Below, in pieces: positions 1 to 7,604 of a DNA stretch of 16,576 nt; position 1 is the first letter of the stretch, and every line of letters begins with the position of its first letter. Made by a program: the position numbers and the translations under genes. The notes below the pieces were generated by a model. It saw only the letters and a list, made by a program, of their open reading frames with translations. It did not search any database and was not told where the DNA came from. Source of the stretch: Flammeovirgaceae bacterium UBA2786 (GTDB taxonomy: Bacteria > Bacteroidota > Bacteroidia > Cytophagales > Cyclobacteriaceae); NCBI GenBank assembly GCA_002352225.1, contig DEIA01000019.1:28064-44639 (forward strand). Direction: 5' to 3'.

Positions 1-1260
1 CGCACATTTCTGGATAATGTAATTAATAAAACCGTTGAAGTTACCAACCAGCAACTGGTAACGTATGAAGGAAATTATTCATTCTATCTGCAAGAAAAGG
101 AACTTCGGGAGGAAATTCAGAACAATGCATACGAAAATCAACAAGCCAAGATACGGCAAACCGAAAGATTTATTGAACGCTTTCGTTCCAAAGCCACTAA
201 AGCACGACAGGTGCAATCGCGCGTAAAGGCGTTAGAACGAATGGATATGATAGACGAGGTGGTGAGCGATACTGCTTCGGTAAACTTCAGGTTTACATTT
301 AACCAACCCTCGGGCCGGCACGTGGTAACCCTAAAAGATATTTCAAAAGCCTACGGACCGTTGCAAATTCTGAAACACACAAGTGCAACAATTGAACGGG
401 GCGATAAGATAGCCTTAATTGGTGCTAATGGTAAAGGTAAATCAACCTTGCTTCGTATTATTGCCAACACCGAGCCTGTGGAAGGCGAACGCACTATTGG
501 TTATAATGTGATCTATGGTTTTTTTGCTCAGCATCAACTTGAATCGTTGCATGTGGAGAATGAAATTCTGGATGAACTTAAACAATCGGGAAGTAGTAAA
601 ACCGAACAGGAATTGCGCAATGTGTTGGGTTGTTTTTTGTTTTCGGATGAAGATGTGTTTAAAAAGATAAAGGTGCTGAGCGGTGGCGAAAAGTCGCGCG
701 TAGCATTAGCCAAAACATTAATTTCCGAAGCCAACTTCTTATTGCTCGATGAGCCCACTAACCACCTGGATTTTATTTCGGAAAATATATTAATCCAGGC
801 ACTGCAACAGTATCAGGGTAGTTTTGTGGTAGTATCACACAACCGGCATTTTGTTAGCCAGGTGGCCAACAAAATCTGGTATATCGAAAATCATGAGATT
901 AAAGAATACCCGGGCACATATGATGAATATGAGTATTGGCGCAAACAAAACGCTACCCCCGAAACCGTAGCCGAAAAGCCTCAAAAGAAAGTATCTGCTC
1001 CGGCTGCTAAGACGGTACAACCTCAACCCGACAACTCAAAAAAAATAAAAGCCTTGCAGCAAGAGTTAAAAAAGGTAGAGGAGGTTATTCTTAAACTCGA
1101 AACCGAAAAACAACAGGTTGAAGCCGAACTTGCCAAACCCGAAGTGTATGGCAATCCTGTACAATTAGAAGCTCAGCAAACCCGCTTTATACAGATTGAC
1201 AATGAGTTAAAAACTGCTAACAGCCGCTGGGAAGAATTAGTTATTGAAATGGAGGGGTAA
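1..1260 (+). CDS. ABC-F family ATPase, 5'-truncated by window edge
   Basis: The reading frame is open from base 1, so the 419 residues seen are the C-terminal two thirds of a longer protein; a GTG at 211 is internal, not the start. Residues 1-4 (RTFLD-like) are the tail of the H-switch of the first nucleotide-binding domain. A charged helical inter-domain linker follows to about residue 85. The second ATPase domain is complete: Walker A GANGKGKS at 141-148, signature LSGGEKS from 226, Walker B with D250 and catalytic E251 in DEPTNHLD, and H-switch His280. A Pro/Ala-rich stretch (about 315-345) leads to a C-terminal coiled coil. Two ATPase domains and no membrane segments are the hallmark of ABC-F proteins, which act in the cytoplasm, generally on ribosomes. 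The subfamily (Uup-, YbiT- or YheS-like) cannot be fixed without the N-terminus. The gene converges on the next one with a 21-bp gap. Confidence 0.93.
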   Translation, partial: RTFLDNVINKTVEVTNQQLVTYEGNYSFYLQEKELREEIQNNAYENQQAKIRQTERFIERFRSKATKARQVQSRVKALERMDMIDEVVSDTASVNFRFTFNQPSGRHVVTLKDISKAYGPLQILKHTSATIERGDKIALIGANGKGKSTLLRIIANTEPVEGERTIGYNVIYGFFAQHQLESLHVENEILDELKQSGSSKTEQELRNVLGCFLFSDEDVFKKIKVLSGGEKSRVALAKTLISEANFLLLDEPTNHLDFISENILIQALQQYQGSFVVVSHNRHFVSQVANKIWYIENHEIKEYPGTYDEYEYWRKQNATPETVAEKPQKKVSAPAAKTVQPQPDNSKKIKALQQELKKVEEVILKLETEKQQVEAELAKPEVYGNPVQLEAQQTRFIQIDNELKTANSRWEELVIEMEG

Positions 1261-1281
1261 CTGTTACGGGTGGTATATCTC

Positions 1282-2646
1282 CTATTTTAAAATGTATCTG
1301 AACCGGAAACCCATATCCCACATAAAGGGGTTTGTATTTTCTGAATTTGATTTTAACATAGGCGAAAGTGCGTAGCGAAAACCCGGGGTTAAAGATACCC
1401 GGTATTGCGAACCAATCTTATAACTTAATTCTGTACCCCCTATTGCCGACCAGCTAAAAGTATTGTAAGGCGAATCGGATCCGGCCGATTCTGAAAATGT
1501 ACTAAGCTGACCACTTTTATCTGTAAGTGTATTGCGAATAAACATATCGGTTGCCACCCCCGAATTAAGTTGCAAACCAAACTTACGGTTTACCACCATA
1601 TACCCGGTCTGAATCGGAACTGAAACTAATTCATTTACACTGTTAATATCATACCGGGTGGTTGGCGAAAGTGCTATTGAATTTTGTTTTAAAGCCGAAT
1701 ACTCTGATACGATAGCCATGGGTGCATTGTTAGCATCCAATGCTGCAAAGTTCGAAGTATACCCCAGGCTTTGGTTAAGATAGGCAACCCCTCCCTGCAA
1801 TACCCACCGTTCTGAAATGCGTGTGCCCATATTAACACCAACCGAATAGGTGTTTCCTTTGGGTTTAACCGTGCTGGAGGCTGATACCTGACTACCGAAT
1901 GAATTGGAGGTACTCATTACTAAACCTGCCCGCGAATTATCAGCTTGTGAATAAGATGTATAACTTCCGGTTGATGCGTTTACCGCTGCCCACAGGTTTT
2001 CTTTTACTTCATTTCTTTTGCGTGAATCAGCCATCATGGAGGCCGGCATGGCGGGCAGCTTCCGTACAATAGTTACTCCCCGCACTTTACTCTTCGGGTT
2101 CAGCTCAATTAAATAAGACTCTGCCAATGGATCGTAGGCACTTAACCCAAACCGTTGAAGCCTGCTTACCGGGTTAACATCTGCAAATTCCAATTGCGTA
2201 TTGTTTACTATCGCAACAAGCGGGGTATCCACCAATTGAATCTGGTTTTGACCTTTTACAACCTGTGGTTTAAATTTCTCTGGTTTGTCTTCGCTGGTTA
2301 TTTGTGTTTTGGTATTAGCGGTATTTTTTGCATTACTTTCATTTTCAGCATTACTTTCATTTTGTTGAATGCGTTGATTCTGGCTGGAGTTATTTGTTAC
2401 GGCCAACTCTTCACGCTTATCATTCATAAGATAGTAGGTAGTAGATCCGGCCAACGCAAGCGCCAATACAACCGAGGCAGCAGCCAGGCGTCTGTAAAAA
2501 ACTACTTTGCGTCTCATGGTTCCGCCTTCTGCATACGTCAACGAATTTTCTATTGACGACCAAACGCGTTCGGACGGACTCTGTTCGGCATTCTCAAAAG
2601 CCGACTTCCAGTTCTCTTCAAATCTTTGCCTCTCCGAATTTTCCAT
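1282..2646 (-). CDS. Membrane-anchored anti-sigma-like protein with beta-barrel-like C-terminus
   Basis: 454 aa, ATG start. Residues 9-36 contain a short acidic helical head with W13, F17, P24, V28 and W29, a pattern seen in Bacteroidota proteins encoded next to ECF sigma factors. A basic patch (R45, R46, K47, R52, R53) precedes one hydrophobic helix at about 54-74, suggesting a cytoplasmic N-terminus and an inner-membrane anchor. Next comes an Asn/Gln/Lys-rich linker (about 80-135) containing a tandem hexapeptide repeat. From about residue 250 to the end the chain alternates aromatic and polar residues in strand-like blocks and ends in an aromatic-rich strand (FRFRY), resembling an outer-membrane beta-barrel. 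The start lies inside the 3' end of the sigma gene (29-nt overlap), implying coupled translation and partnership. Anti-sigma function is inferred from this context, not shown. No zinc-binding HxxxCxxC motif is present. Confidence 0.7.
   Translation of the reverse strand: MENSERQRFEENWKSAFENAEQSPSERVWSSIENSLTYAEGGTMRRKVVFYRRLAAASVVLALALAGSTTYYLMNDKREELAVTNNSSQNQRIQQNESNAENESNAKNTANTKTQITSEDKPEKFKPQVVKGQNQIQLVDTPLVAIVNNTQLEFADVNPVSRLQRFGLSAYDPLAESYLIELNPKSKVRGVTIVRKLPAMPASMMADSRKRNEVKENLWAAVNASTGSYTSYSQADNSRAGLVMSTSNSFGSQVSASSTVKPKGNTYSVGVNMGTRISERWVLQGGVAYLNQSLGYTSNFAALDANNAPMAIVSEYSALKQNSIALSPTTRYDINSVNELVSVPIQTGYMVVNRKFGLQLNSGVATDMFIRNTLTDKSGQLSTFSESAGSDSPYNTFSWSAIGGTELSYKIGSQYRVSLTPGFRYALSPMLKSNSENTNPFMWDMGFRFRYILK
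2330..2365. repeat. Two-copy 18-bp tandem repeat inside the anti-sigma-like gene
   Basis: The 16-base core GCATTACTTTCATTTT occurs at 2330-2345 and again at 2348-2363, giving an 18-bp period. On the coding strand it encodes the repeated residues N-E-S-N-A followed by E or K in the periplasmic linker. The period is a multiple of three, so copy-number change would lengthen or shorten the linker without breaking the frame. Confidence 0.8.
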
Positions 2647-3190
2647 ATATACTAGTATTCTCCAGTTTTGCTTTCAATAATGATTTTGCCCGGCTGTATT
2701 GCGATTTTGATGTGCCCTCGCTTATATCAAGCATAGCGGCAATCTCTTTATGGTTATAGCCTTCAATGGCAAACAGGTTAAACACAACACGGGCTCCATC
2801 CGGAAGCGATTGAATCATTGCAATCAGTTCCTTTATATTAAATTCTGCCAGGCTTACATCTTCCGATTCGTGCAGCCGGGCATCAGCAATATCAACCATG
2901 GGCAGCATGTATAATTTTTGGCGTTGGGTATTAAGCGCGGTGTTAATCATAATGCGGGTAATCCAGGTATCCAGCCGGGCCTCGCCTCTGAAATTTCTGA
3001 TGGAGGCAAAAACTTTGATAAAGCCATCCTGTAAAATATCCTCTGCTTCAAGTGTAGATTTGGCATATCGCTGGCAGATAACCATCATTTTTCGGCAATA
3101 GCGTGAATACAGAGCCTCTTGCGAGGCCCTGTTCCCCTGCACACATCCCTTAATCAGTTCCTGATCACTCAATATGAACCGTTCTGTCAT
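2618..3190 (-). CDS. ECF-type RNA polymerase sigma-70 factor
   Basis: 190 aa, the usual length for group 4 sigma factors. Region 2 covers about residues 24-95: a YSRYCRKM helix, the core-binding stretch with AEDILQDGFIKVF, then FRGEARLDTWITRIMINTALN for -10 recognition and melting. Region 4 covers about 129-177: LPDGARVVFNLFAIEGY, then the helix-turn-helix HKEIAAMLDISEGTSKSQYSRAK, split here by function, with a helix that would read the -35 element. There is no region 1 or 3. It would direct RNA polymerase to a stress or envelope regulon. Its last 29 nt overlap the start of the anti-sigma-like gene downstream, and it diverges from the T9SS plug gene. The ATG at 3190 leaves an 82-bp spacer to that gene. 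Autoregulation is common in this class but is inference here. Confidence 0.93.
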   Translation of the reverse strand: MTERFILSDQELIKGCVQGNRASQEALYSRYCRKMMVICQRYAKSTLEAEDILQDGFIKVFASIRNFRGEARLDTWITRIMINTALNTQRQKLYMLPMVDIADARLHESEDVSLAEFNIKELIAMIQSLPDGARVVFNLFAIEGYNHKEIAAMLDISEGTSKSQYSRAKSLLKAKLENTSIYGKFGEAKI

Positions 3191-3216
3191 TATAGACCCA
3201 GCTTATGGTATTAAAG

Positions 3217-3248
3217 TTGGAATGCCATTTGATTTACCTGCATCTTTG
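3217..3248 (+). promoter_or_regulatory. Candidate Bacteroidota-type promoter for the plug gene
   Basis: A TTG at 3217-3219 and CATCTTTG at 3241-3248, 21 nt apart, resemble the Bacteroidota -33 TTG and -7 TAnnTTTG elements with one mismatch in the latter. The -7 box ends 24 nt before the ATG at 3273. This is a visual match only; no transcription start is known. Confidence 0.4.
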
Positions 3249-3254
3249 TACAAA
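3245..3254. promoter_or_regulatory. 10-bp palindrome in the divergent sigma/plug promoter region
   Basis: TTTGTACAAA is a perfect palindrome lying between two divergent genes. Its left half is the TTTG of the candidate -7 box of the plug gene. It could be an operator or simply reflect TTTG boxes facing both ways; nothing in the sequence decides between these. Confidence 0.35.
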
Positions 3255-3272
3255 ACGTAAATCTCTTAATTC

Positions 3273-4529
3273 ATGAGGTGGTTTCTAATTTCTTTTTTCC
3301 TCTATTCATCTATTCCCCTTTTTTCGCAAAAAAAACTCGTTTTTGTCGATAAAAGTTATGAAGAAGAAATCCGTACCGTACAGCTCTACCCTGCCATTAC
3401 CGGAAATCAGGATAAACTAAGACCAGCCGTAGCACCCATCAGTAACCAGAACCTGGTTCTGGAATTTGACGATTTGCTTGGCCAGCGAAGCAATTACTAC
3501 GTTCGCATTGTTCATTGTAATTACGATTGGACAAAATCCAATCTTCAGGATCTTGAGTTTATGAATGAGTACAACGAATACACCATTTCGGAATACGATA
3601 TGTCTACCAACACATCGGTACCTTATGTTCATTATTATTTTGAACTACCTGCTGTAAAAATTCCGGGCAATTATCTGCTGGTTGCTTATCGCGAAAACGA
3701 TGAGAACGATATTTTACTGAGCAAACGTTTTATGATTTATGCGAATGATATAGCGCTGGCTATGGACGGGCAAAATCAAGGACTTGGTACACTCAGTGTC
3801 AGCAATCAACAACTGAACTTTAAGCTTAATTATGCCAGGCTGGATGTAGTTAACCCAATGGAATCTATTCAAATATGGGTAAGGCAAAACCAGCGATGGG
3901 ATAATGCGCGGGGCAACATAAAACCAAGTTTTATCCGCGAAGACAGACGCGAACTGGAATACCGGTTCTTTGATAAAACCAATCAGTTTATGGCCGGTAA
4001 CGAATTCCGGTTTGTGGATTTTCGCTCGCTCAACTTTCCGGGTCGCAATACCGGCCGGTTAGACCGTAGTAAAAGACCCTTCCACTTATCTGTTCTTACC
4101 GATAAAACCCGCGAAGGGCAGGCTTATGCTCAATACCGCGATATGAATGGAAATTATGTTATCGATAATCAGGATAACCGCGATCCTTCCCTTTCGGCCG
4201 ATTATGTTTTTGTAACATTCACCTTATCATCACCTCCGCTAACGGGCAATGTTCACCTACTGGGTGCCCTTACCGATTGGGATCATTCCTCAACCTCGCG
4301 CATGGATTATAACCGGGCCGCCAACGCTTATGAAAAGACACTGTTTCTTAAACAAGGCTGGTACGACTATCAATACTGGGTAGAAGGCACCAACCAGAAT
4401 AGTTTCCAGATAGAAGGAAGTCACTTCGAAACGGAAAACCTGTACGAAGTATTTGTTTACTACAGGCCCTTCAGGCCGCAGGCCGATTTATTAGTGGGCT
4501 ATTACCAACTGCCGGCAAATAGTCGTTAA
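3273..4529 (+). CDS. Type IX secretion system plug protein (DUF5103 family)
   Basis: 418 aa with an N-terminal signal peptide (hydrophobic residues 3-17, likely cleavage near SQ at 18-19). The conserved beginning VDKSYEEEIRTVQLYP, the segment LLGQRSNYYVRIVHCNYDW, and a C-terminal immunoglobulin-like/E-set region with GNVHLLGALTDW at 325-336 identify the DUF5103 family found across Bacteroidota. A Flavobacterium johnsoniae member of this family was found as the plug that closes the periplasmic side of the giant SprA translocon; similar length supports equivalence. It would therefore act in the periplasm or at the inner face of the outer membrane, sealing SprA channels not engaged with cargo. 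It diverges from an ECF sigma gene and its stop overlaps that of the convergent cas6-like gene. No other T9SS gene is in the window. Confidence 0.85.
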   Translation: MRWFLISFFLYSSIPLFSQKKLVFVDKSYEEEIRTVQLYPAITGNQDKLRPAVAPISNQNLVLEFDDLLGQRSNYYVRIVHCNYDWTKSNLQDLEFMNEYNEYTISEYDMSTNTSVPYVHYYFELPAVKIPGNYLLVAYRENDENDILLSKRFMIYANDIALAMDGQNQGLGTLSVSNQQLNFKLNYARLDVVNPMESIQIWVRQNQRWDNARGNIKPSFIREDRRELEYRFFDKTNQFMAGNEFRFVDFRSLNFPGRNTGRLDRSKRPFHLSVLTDKTREGQAYAQYRDMNGNYVIDNQDNRDPSLSADYVFVTFTLSSPPLTGNVHLLGALTDWDHSSTSRMDYNRAANAYEKTLFLKQGWYDYQYWVEGTNQNSFQIEGSHFETENLYEVFVYYRPFRPQADLLVGYYQLPANSR

Positions 4530-5326
4530 GCGTAATTTACTTCCAGATCGGCTTCGTTTCGGATAGAGTCGGCATGTGCCACATCCAGCATACCAAAGCC
4601 CTTGTGAGAGAAATGCCCCAAACCATTTTCGTAAACAAATTGCTGCACGGGTTGAGGCGCATACAGGGTAAATGGGAAAGTATAGCCCCGTACCTCATAC
4701 TTAATATCCAGATCGTAAAGCGGATAAATACGGGCAAATTTTTTATGCGATGCCTGAATGCGGTTGATATATTCTTTATCGGCCACTAATTGAAACTTAT
4801 AAAAGTCGGCAAGCTGTTCGGGTTTGTACTTACCACTGGCTTCCATACGGGCAATGGTGCTGTCGTATAATAAATCCGAAAACTCATCCACCTCCGGACT
4901 GATAAACCGTTTGCCGCTTTCATCATTGAATGAGGCTGGTACCAGTACAATGGGCGAAATGCACAAGAACTTTACCGAGTCGGTTATTGAAACCGGCTCT
5001 TCATTTTCTACCGATTCCGGCACCAGTTGCAATGCCCCCACCAGCAATTCCTTTTGAGCAAACAATATGTTTTTAAAATAATCTAAAAACTCCTGGTCGG
5101 ACGAGGAGAATACCAGCGTTACTTTAGACGAATAAAAGTGCAGACCTTTACGGCTGATTTTGATCTGACCTTTAAGGCCAGAAAAGTTGTATTGGGTATA
5201 TGAAAAAAACTTTTCATTCTTACCCAGCATAATCAAACCCTTAATGGTTTGCGCTAATAAAAACTGATGATGGAAGGGTACATAACCACCTCTATTCTTC
5301 AGAGAAAAAACTATCCGGATTCTCAC
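4526..5326 (-). CDS. cas6: Orphan Cas6-like CRISPR RNA endoribonuclease homologue
   Basis: 266 aa, RAMP-type fold of two ferredoxin-like domains. The N-terminus MRIRIVFSL is a typical first strand, followed by VPFHHQFLLAQTIKGLI (16-32), resembling the first helix of archaeal Cas6. The C-terminus carries the diagnostic glycine-rich loop GLGHFSHKGFGML (235-247). Cas6 enzymes cut CRISPR precursor RNA within the repeat. In classical Cas6 the general base is a His after the first helix (near residue 46 in Pyrococcus furiosus, from memory); here residues 33-60 contain no His, only Y43, Y46, K52, K56, R59 and K60, so activity may be altered or lost. H19, H20, H63, H238 and H241 are other candidates. 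No CRISPR repeat or other cas gene is visible. The GTG start is chosen because an in-frame TAA lies five codons upstream and a good ribosome site precedes it. It lies 136 bp downstream of ychF on the same strand and its stop overlaps that of the plug gene. Confidence 0.82.
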   Translation of the reverse strand: MRIRIVFSLKNRGGYVPFHHQFLLAQTIKGLIMLGKNEKFFSYTQYNFSGLKGQIKISRKGLHFYSSKVTLVFSSSDQEFLDYFKNILFAQKELLVGALQLVPESVENEEPVSITDSVKFLCISPIVLVPASFNDESGKRFISPEVDEFSDLLYDSTIARMEASGKYKPEQLADFYKFQLVADKEYINRIQASHKKFARIYPLYDLDIKYEVRGYTFPFTLYAPQPVQQFVYENGLGHFSHKGFGMLDVAHADSIRNEADLEVNYA

Positions 5327-5330
5327 AGTA

Positions 5331-5336
5331 CCACCT
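5331..5336 (-). promoter_or_regulatory. Ribosome binding site fixing the GTG start of the cas6-like gene
   Basis: On the minus strand AGGTGG is followed by TACT and then GTG, a Shine-Dalgarno-like element at a short but workable distance. With the in-frame stop just upstream it supports the GTG start. Such a clear site is unusual among the genes here, most of which have A-rich leaders. Confidence 0.55.
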
Positions 5337-5462
5337 GTTTAGGCTAAAAATAGGTTAACAAAACCGCGCCTTACAAAAAATTGCGGATAGCTAAGGTACT
5401 ACAAATCAGATTAATAAAGCCAACTACTGCAAAGAAAAGTTTAAGTAAAAAAGGAAAAAACC

Positions 5463-6560
5463 TTACACATTAAACCGAAAGTGCATCACATCCCCATCTT
5501 CTACTATATATTCCTTGCCTTCTACAGCCAGTTTTCCTGCTTCGCGGCAGCCAGCCTCGCTCTTATACTTCTGATAATCAGGTATCTTAATTACCTCTGC
5601 CCGAATAAATCCTTTTTCAAAATCGGTATGAATAACGCCAGCCGCCTGTGGTGCCCTCCAACCTCTGTGAATAGTCCAAGCCCGAACTTCTTTTTCGCCA
5701 GCGGTAAAGTAAGTGATCAGGCTTAACAGGTTATAAGCTGCCCGAATCAGCCGGTTTAGTCCTGATTCTTTCAACCCATATTCCTCCAGAAACACCTTGC
5801 GGTCTTCTTCACTTTCCAGTTCGGCAATCTGCGCTTCTATGGCCGCACAAACCATAACAACCTCAGCTCCTTCTTCCTTTACTAAAGCTTTCAGGGCCTC
5901 TACATGTCTGTTGCCGGTGTTAACTGCGGCCTCGTCTACATTAGCCACGTAAATCACCGGTTTATCGGTAAGCAACTGCAAGTCCTCAATGGCTTTTTTA
6001 TCCTCAGCATCTACCTGAAGACTGCGGGCATTCTTACCCGCCAGTAATGTATCTCTATAGGCTATAAGTGTGGCTAATTCTTTCTTAGCCTTGGCATCGC
6101 CACTCTTGGCGGTACGCTCCACTTTAGAAATTTTCTTTTCAACTGAGTCAAGGTCTCGCAACTGCAACTCTACATCAATAACTTCTTTATCGCCAACCGG
6201 ATCTACTTTACCCGCTACGTGAATGATGTTTTCGTTTTCGAAGCACCGCACTACGTGGGCAATAGCATCTACCTCACGGATATTGGCCAGAAACTGGTTG
6301 CCCAGCCCCTCACCTTTGCTGGCTCCTTTTACAAGCCCGGCAATGTCCACAAACTCGAACGAAGTGGGGATAACCTTCTGCGGATTAACTAATGACTCCA
6401 GTATTTTCAACCGGTCGTCTGGCACCGAAATCACACCCACGTTGGGTTCAATTGTACAAAACGGAAAATTGGCTGCTTCTGCTTTATTATTTGAAATTGC
6501 ATTGAACAAGGTGGATTTACCCACATTGGGCAACCCTACAATACCACATTTTAAACCCAT
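5463..6560 (-). CDS. ychF: Redox-regulated ATPase YchF (Obg-like ATPase)
   Basis: 365 aa, the normal full length. Residues 2-17 start directly with the P-loop: GLPNVGKST at 9-17. The G3 motif DIAGLVKGAS begins at D72. In place of the GTPase NKxD motif there is NVDE at 207-210, the change that gives YchF/OLA1 proteins their preference for ATP over GTP. A helical hairpin insertion rich in Lys/Glu (about 130-175) and a C-terminal TGS domain (about 282-365, with GWRAPQAAGVIHTDFEKGF) complete the family architecture. It is a cytoplasmic, ribosome-associated translational regulator, linked in other bacteria to stress responses and start selection. Transcription probably starts at a well-formed -7 box just upstream. 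The gene is monocistronic or reads on into the cas6-like gene; no clear terminator hairpin separates them. Confidence 0.97.
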   Translation of the reverse strand: MGLKCGIVGLPNVGKSTLFNAISNNKAEAANFPFCTIEPNVGVISVPDDRLKILESLVNPQKVIPTSFEFVDIAGLVKGASKGEGLGNQFLANIREVDAIAHVVRCFENENIIHVAGKVDPVGDKEVIDVELQLRDLDSVEKKISKVERTAKSGDAKAKKELATLIAYRDTLLAGKNARSLQVDAEDKKAIEDLQLLTDKPVIYVANVDEAAVNTGNRHVEALKALVKEEGAEVVMVCAAIEAQIAELESEEDRKVFLEEYGLKESGLNRLIRAAYNLLSLITYFTAGEKEVRAWTIHRGWRAPQAAGVIHTDFEKGFIRAEVIKIPDYQKYKSEAGCREAGKLAVEGKEYIVEDGDVMHFRFNV

Positions 6561-6586
6561 TACTCAGTAATTAAAAAATCAGGGCG

Positions 6587-6594
6587 CAAATATA
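6587..6594 (-). promoter_or_regulatory. Bacteroidota -7 promoter box for ychF
   Basis: On the minus strand TATATTTG matches TAnnTTTG exactly and ends 26 nt before the ychF ATG. A TTG (minus strand, 6621-6623) lies 26 nt further upstream, a little beyond the usual spacing, so the -33 element is uncertain. Confidence 0.55.
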
Positions 6595-6638
6595 CGGGTT
6601 CGGTTTGATGTAAAGTAGGGCAATACCCGGCTTGCGTC

Positions 6639-7604
6639 TTAAAACTCAAGCGAAGAAAGATACTTGTAACTTGTTTCGAGCGATTGTTTTACATCTGTAA
6701 TTCTGTCATTCTCCACAAAAAAATGATCTACTCCTGATGCTTTTGCGTGCGTTAAAATAGTTTTCAGATCGAGTACACCACTACCGGCATCGGTAATGTG
6801 TGGAAACAGTTCTACCCATTGCGCTGCATTTCCGCCATCGCCTGCGAAGCGCACCCTCTCCTTCATGTCTTTTACGTGCATTAGTTTGTACCTGCCTTTG
6901 TGGGCATCCAGGTATTTAACCGGATCGGCCCCACCGGCTACCGTCCAAAAAAGATCCATTTCCAAAAATACGAGTGTAGGATCTGTACGCTCCAGAATAA
7001 CATCAAATGGAATCTTTCCCCCTATGGGTGTAAGTCCATAACCATGGTTATGGTAATAAAAGCGAATGCCATTAGCTTTTGCTTTTTCTCCGATCACGTT
7101 AAAATCATCTGCTATGCGCTTATAATCATCCATTGTGCGCCTTTCCTCTTCTGGTATGGCCGCAATACCTGCATATTGCTGCCCTAATGCATGTGCCGCT
7201 TCTGCAGTTTCGCCCATTTTATTGCGTAGTGTATCAAGACCTATATGCATGGCGGGTGTACGCAGACCATGATCGTTCAGAATTTTTTTGAACTCTTTGG
7301 CAGATCTACCAAAGTAACCGCTTTGAGAAAAGTTAAGCATGGAGGTAACGGCCTTCCAGGATGCCTGATCTTTTTCTGTACTAAACGGATAGGGACCGAA
7401 CAGTTCAATTTCCTTATACCCAAACTGTTGGAGAAGTTTTAGTGTACCGCTGAAATCGGACTGAAGATTTTTTGCTATTGACCACACCTGAAGGCCTACA
7501 TTTTTTACACCTGCTGTACCATCCATAGCCAACACAGGAGCGGCCATTACGGCTGCCGCTGCGGCAACCGACTTTTGAAGGAATTTGCGTCTGTTTAAAG
7601 TCAT
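6639..7604 (-). CDS. Exported sugar phosphate isomerase/epimerase-like TIM-barrel protein
   Basis: 321 aa. The N-terminus NRRKFLQKS followed by an alanine-rich hydrophobic stretch ending APVLA (to residue 26) looks like a twin-arginine signal peptide, so the folded enzyme is probably exported to the periplasm. The rest fits the xylose isomerase-like/AP endonuclease 2 TIM-barrel family: GLQVWSI (first strand), GYKEIELFGPY, MHIG, YYHNHGYGL with H185 and H187, FLEMDLFW with E215 and D217, LMHVKD with H243 and D246, and FVEND with E298 at the last strand. These acidic and His residues would bind a divalent metal. Substrate is unknown; relatives act on sugars, inositols or hydroxypyruvate. It is transcribed away from an SDR gene across a 245-bp spacer, which could mark a small sugar-modifying unit, but there are no transporters nearby. 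Confidence 0.85.
   Translation of the reverse strand: MTLNRRKFLQKSVAAAAAVMAAPVLAMDGTAGVKNVGLQVWSIAKNLQSDFSGTLKLLQQFGYKEIELFGPYPFSTEKDQASWKAVTSMLNFSQSGYFGRSAKEFKKILNDHGLRTPAMHIGLDTLRNKMGETAEAAHALGQQYAGIAAIPEEERRTMDDYKRIADDFNVIGEKAKANGIRFYYHNHGYGLTPIGGKIPFDVILERTDPTLVFLEMDLFWTVAGGADPVKYLDAHKGRYKLMHVKDMKERVRFAGDGGNAAQWVELFPHITDAGSGVLDLKTILTHAKASGVDHFFVENDRITDVKQSLETSYKYLSSLEF

Noticed and set aside
211..213. GTG as the start of the ABC-F gene
   Set aside because: The frame continues open to base 1 with recognisable ABC-F linker and H-switch residues, so it is an internal valine.
2155..2556. 133-codon plus-strand open frame opposite the anti-sigma-like gene
   Set aside because: It is antisense to a well-supported coding region, low in complexity and without recognisable motifs.
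4400..5462. CRISPR array near the cas6-like gene
   Set aside because: Reading both flanks I found no regularly spaced direct repeats of 20 bases or more.
6223..6570. 115-codon plus-strand open frame opposite ychF
   Set aside because: It is a shadow of the highly conserved ychF N-terminus.
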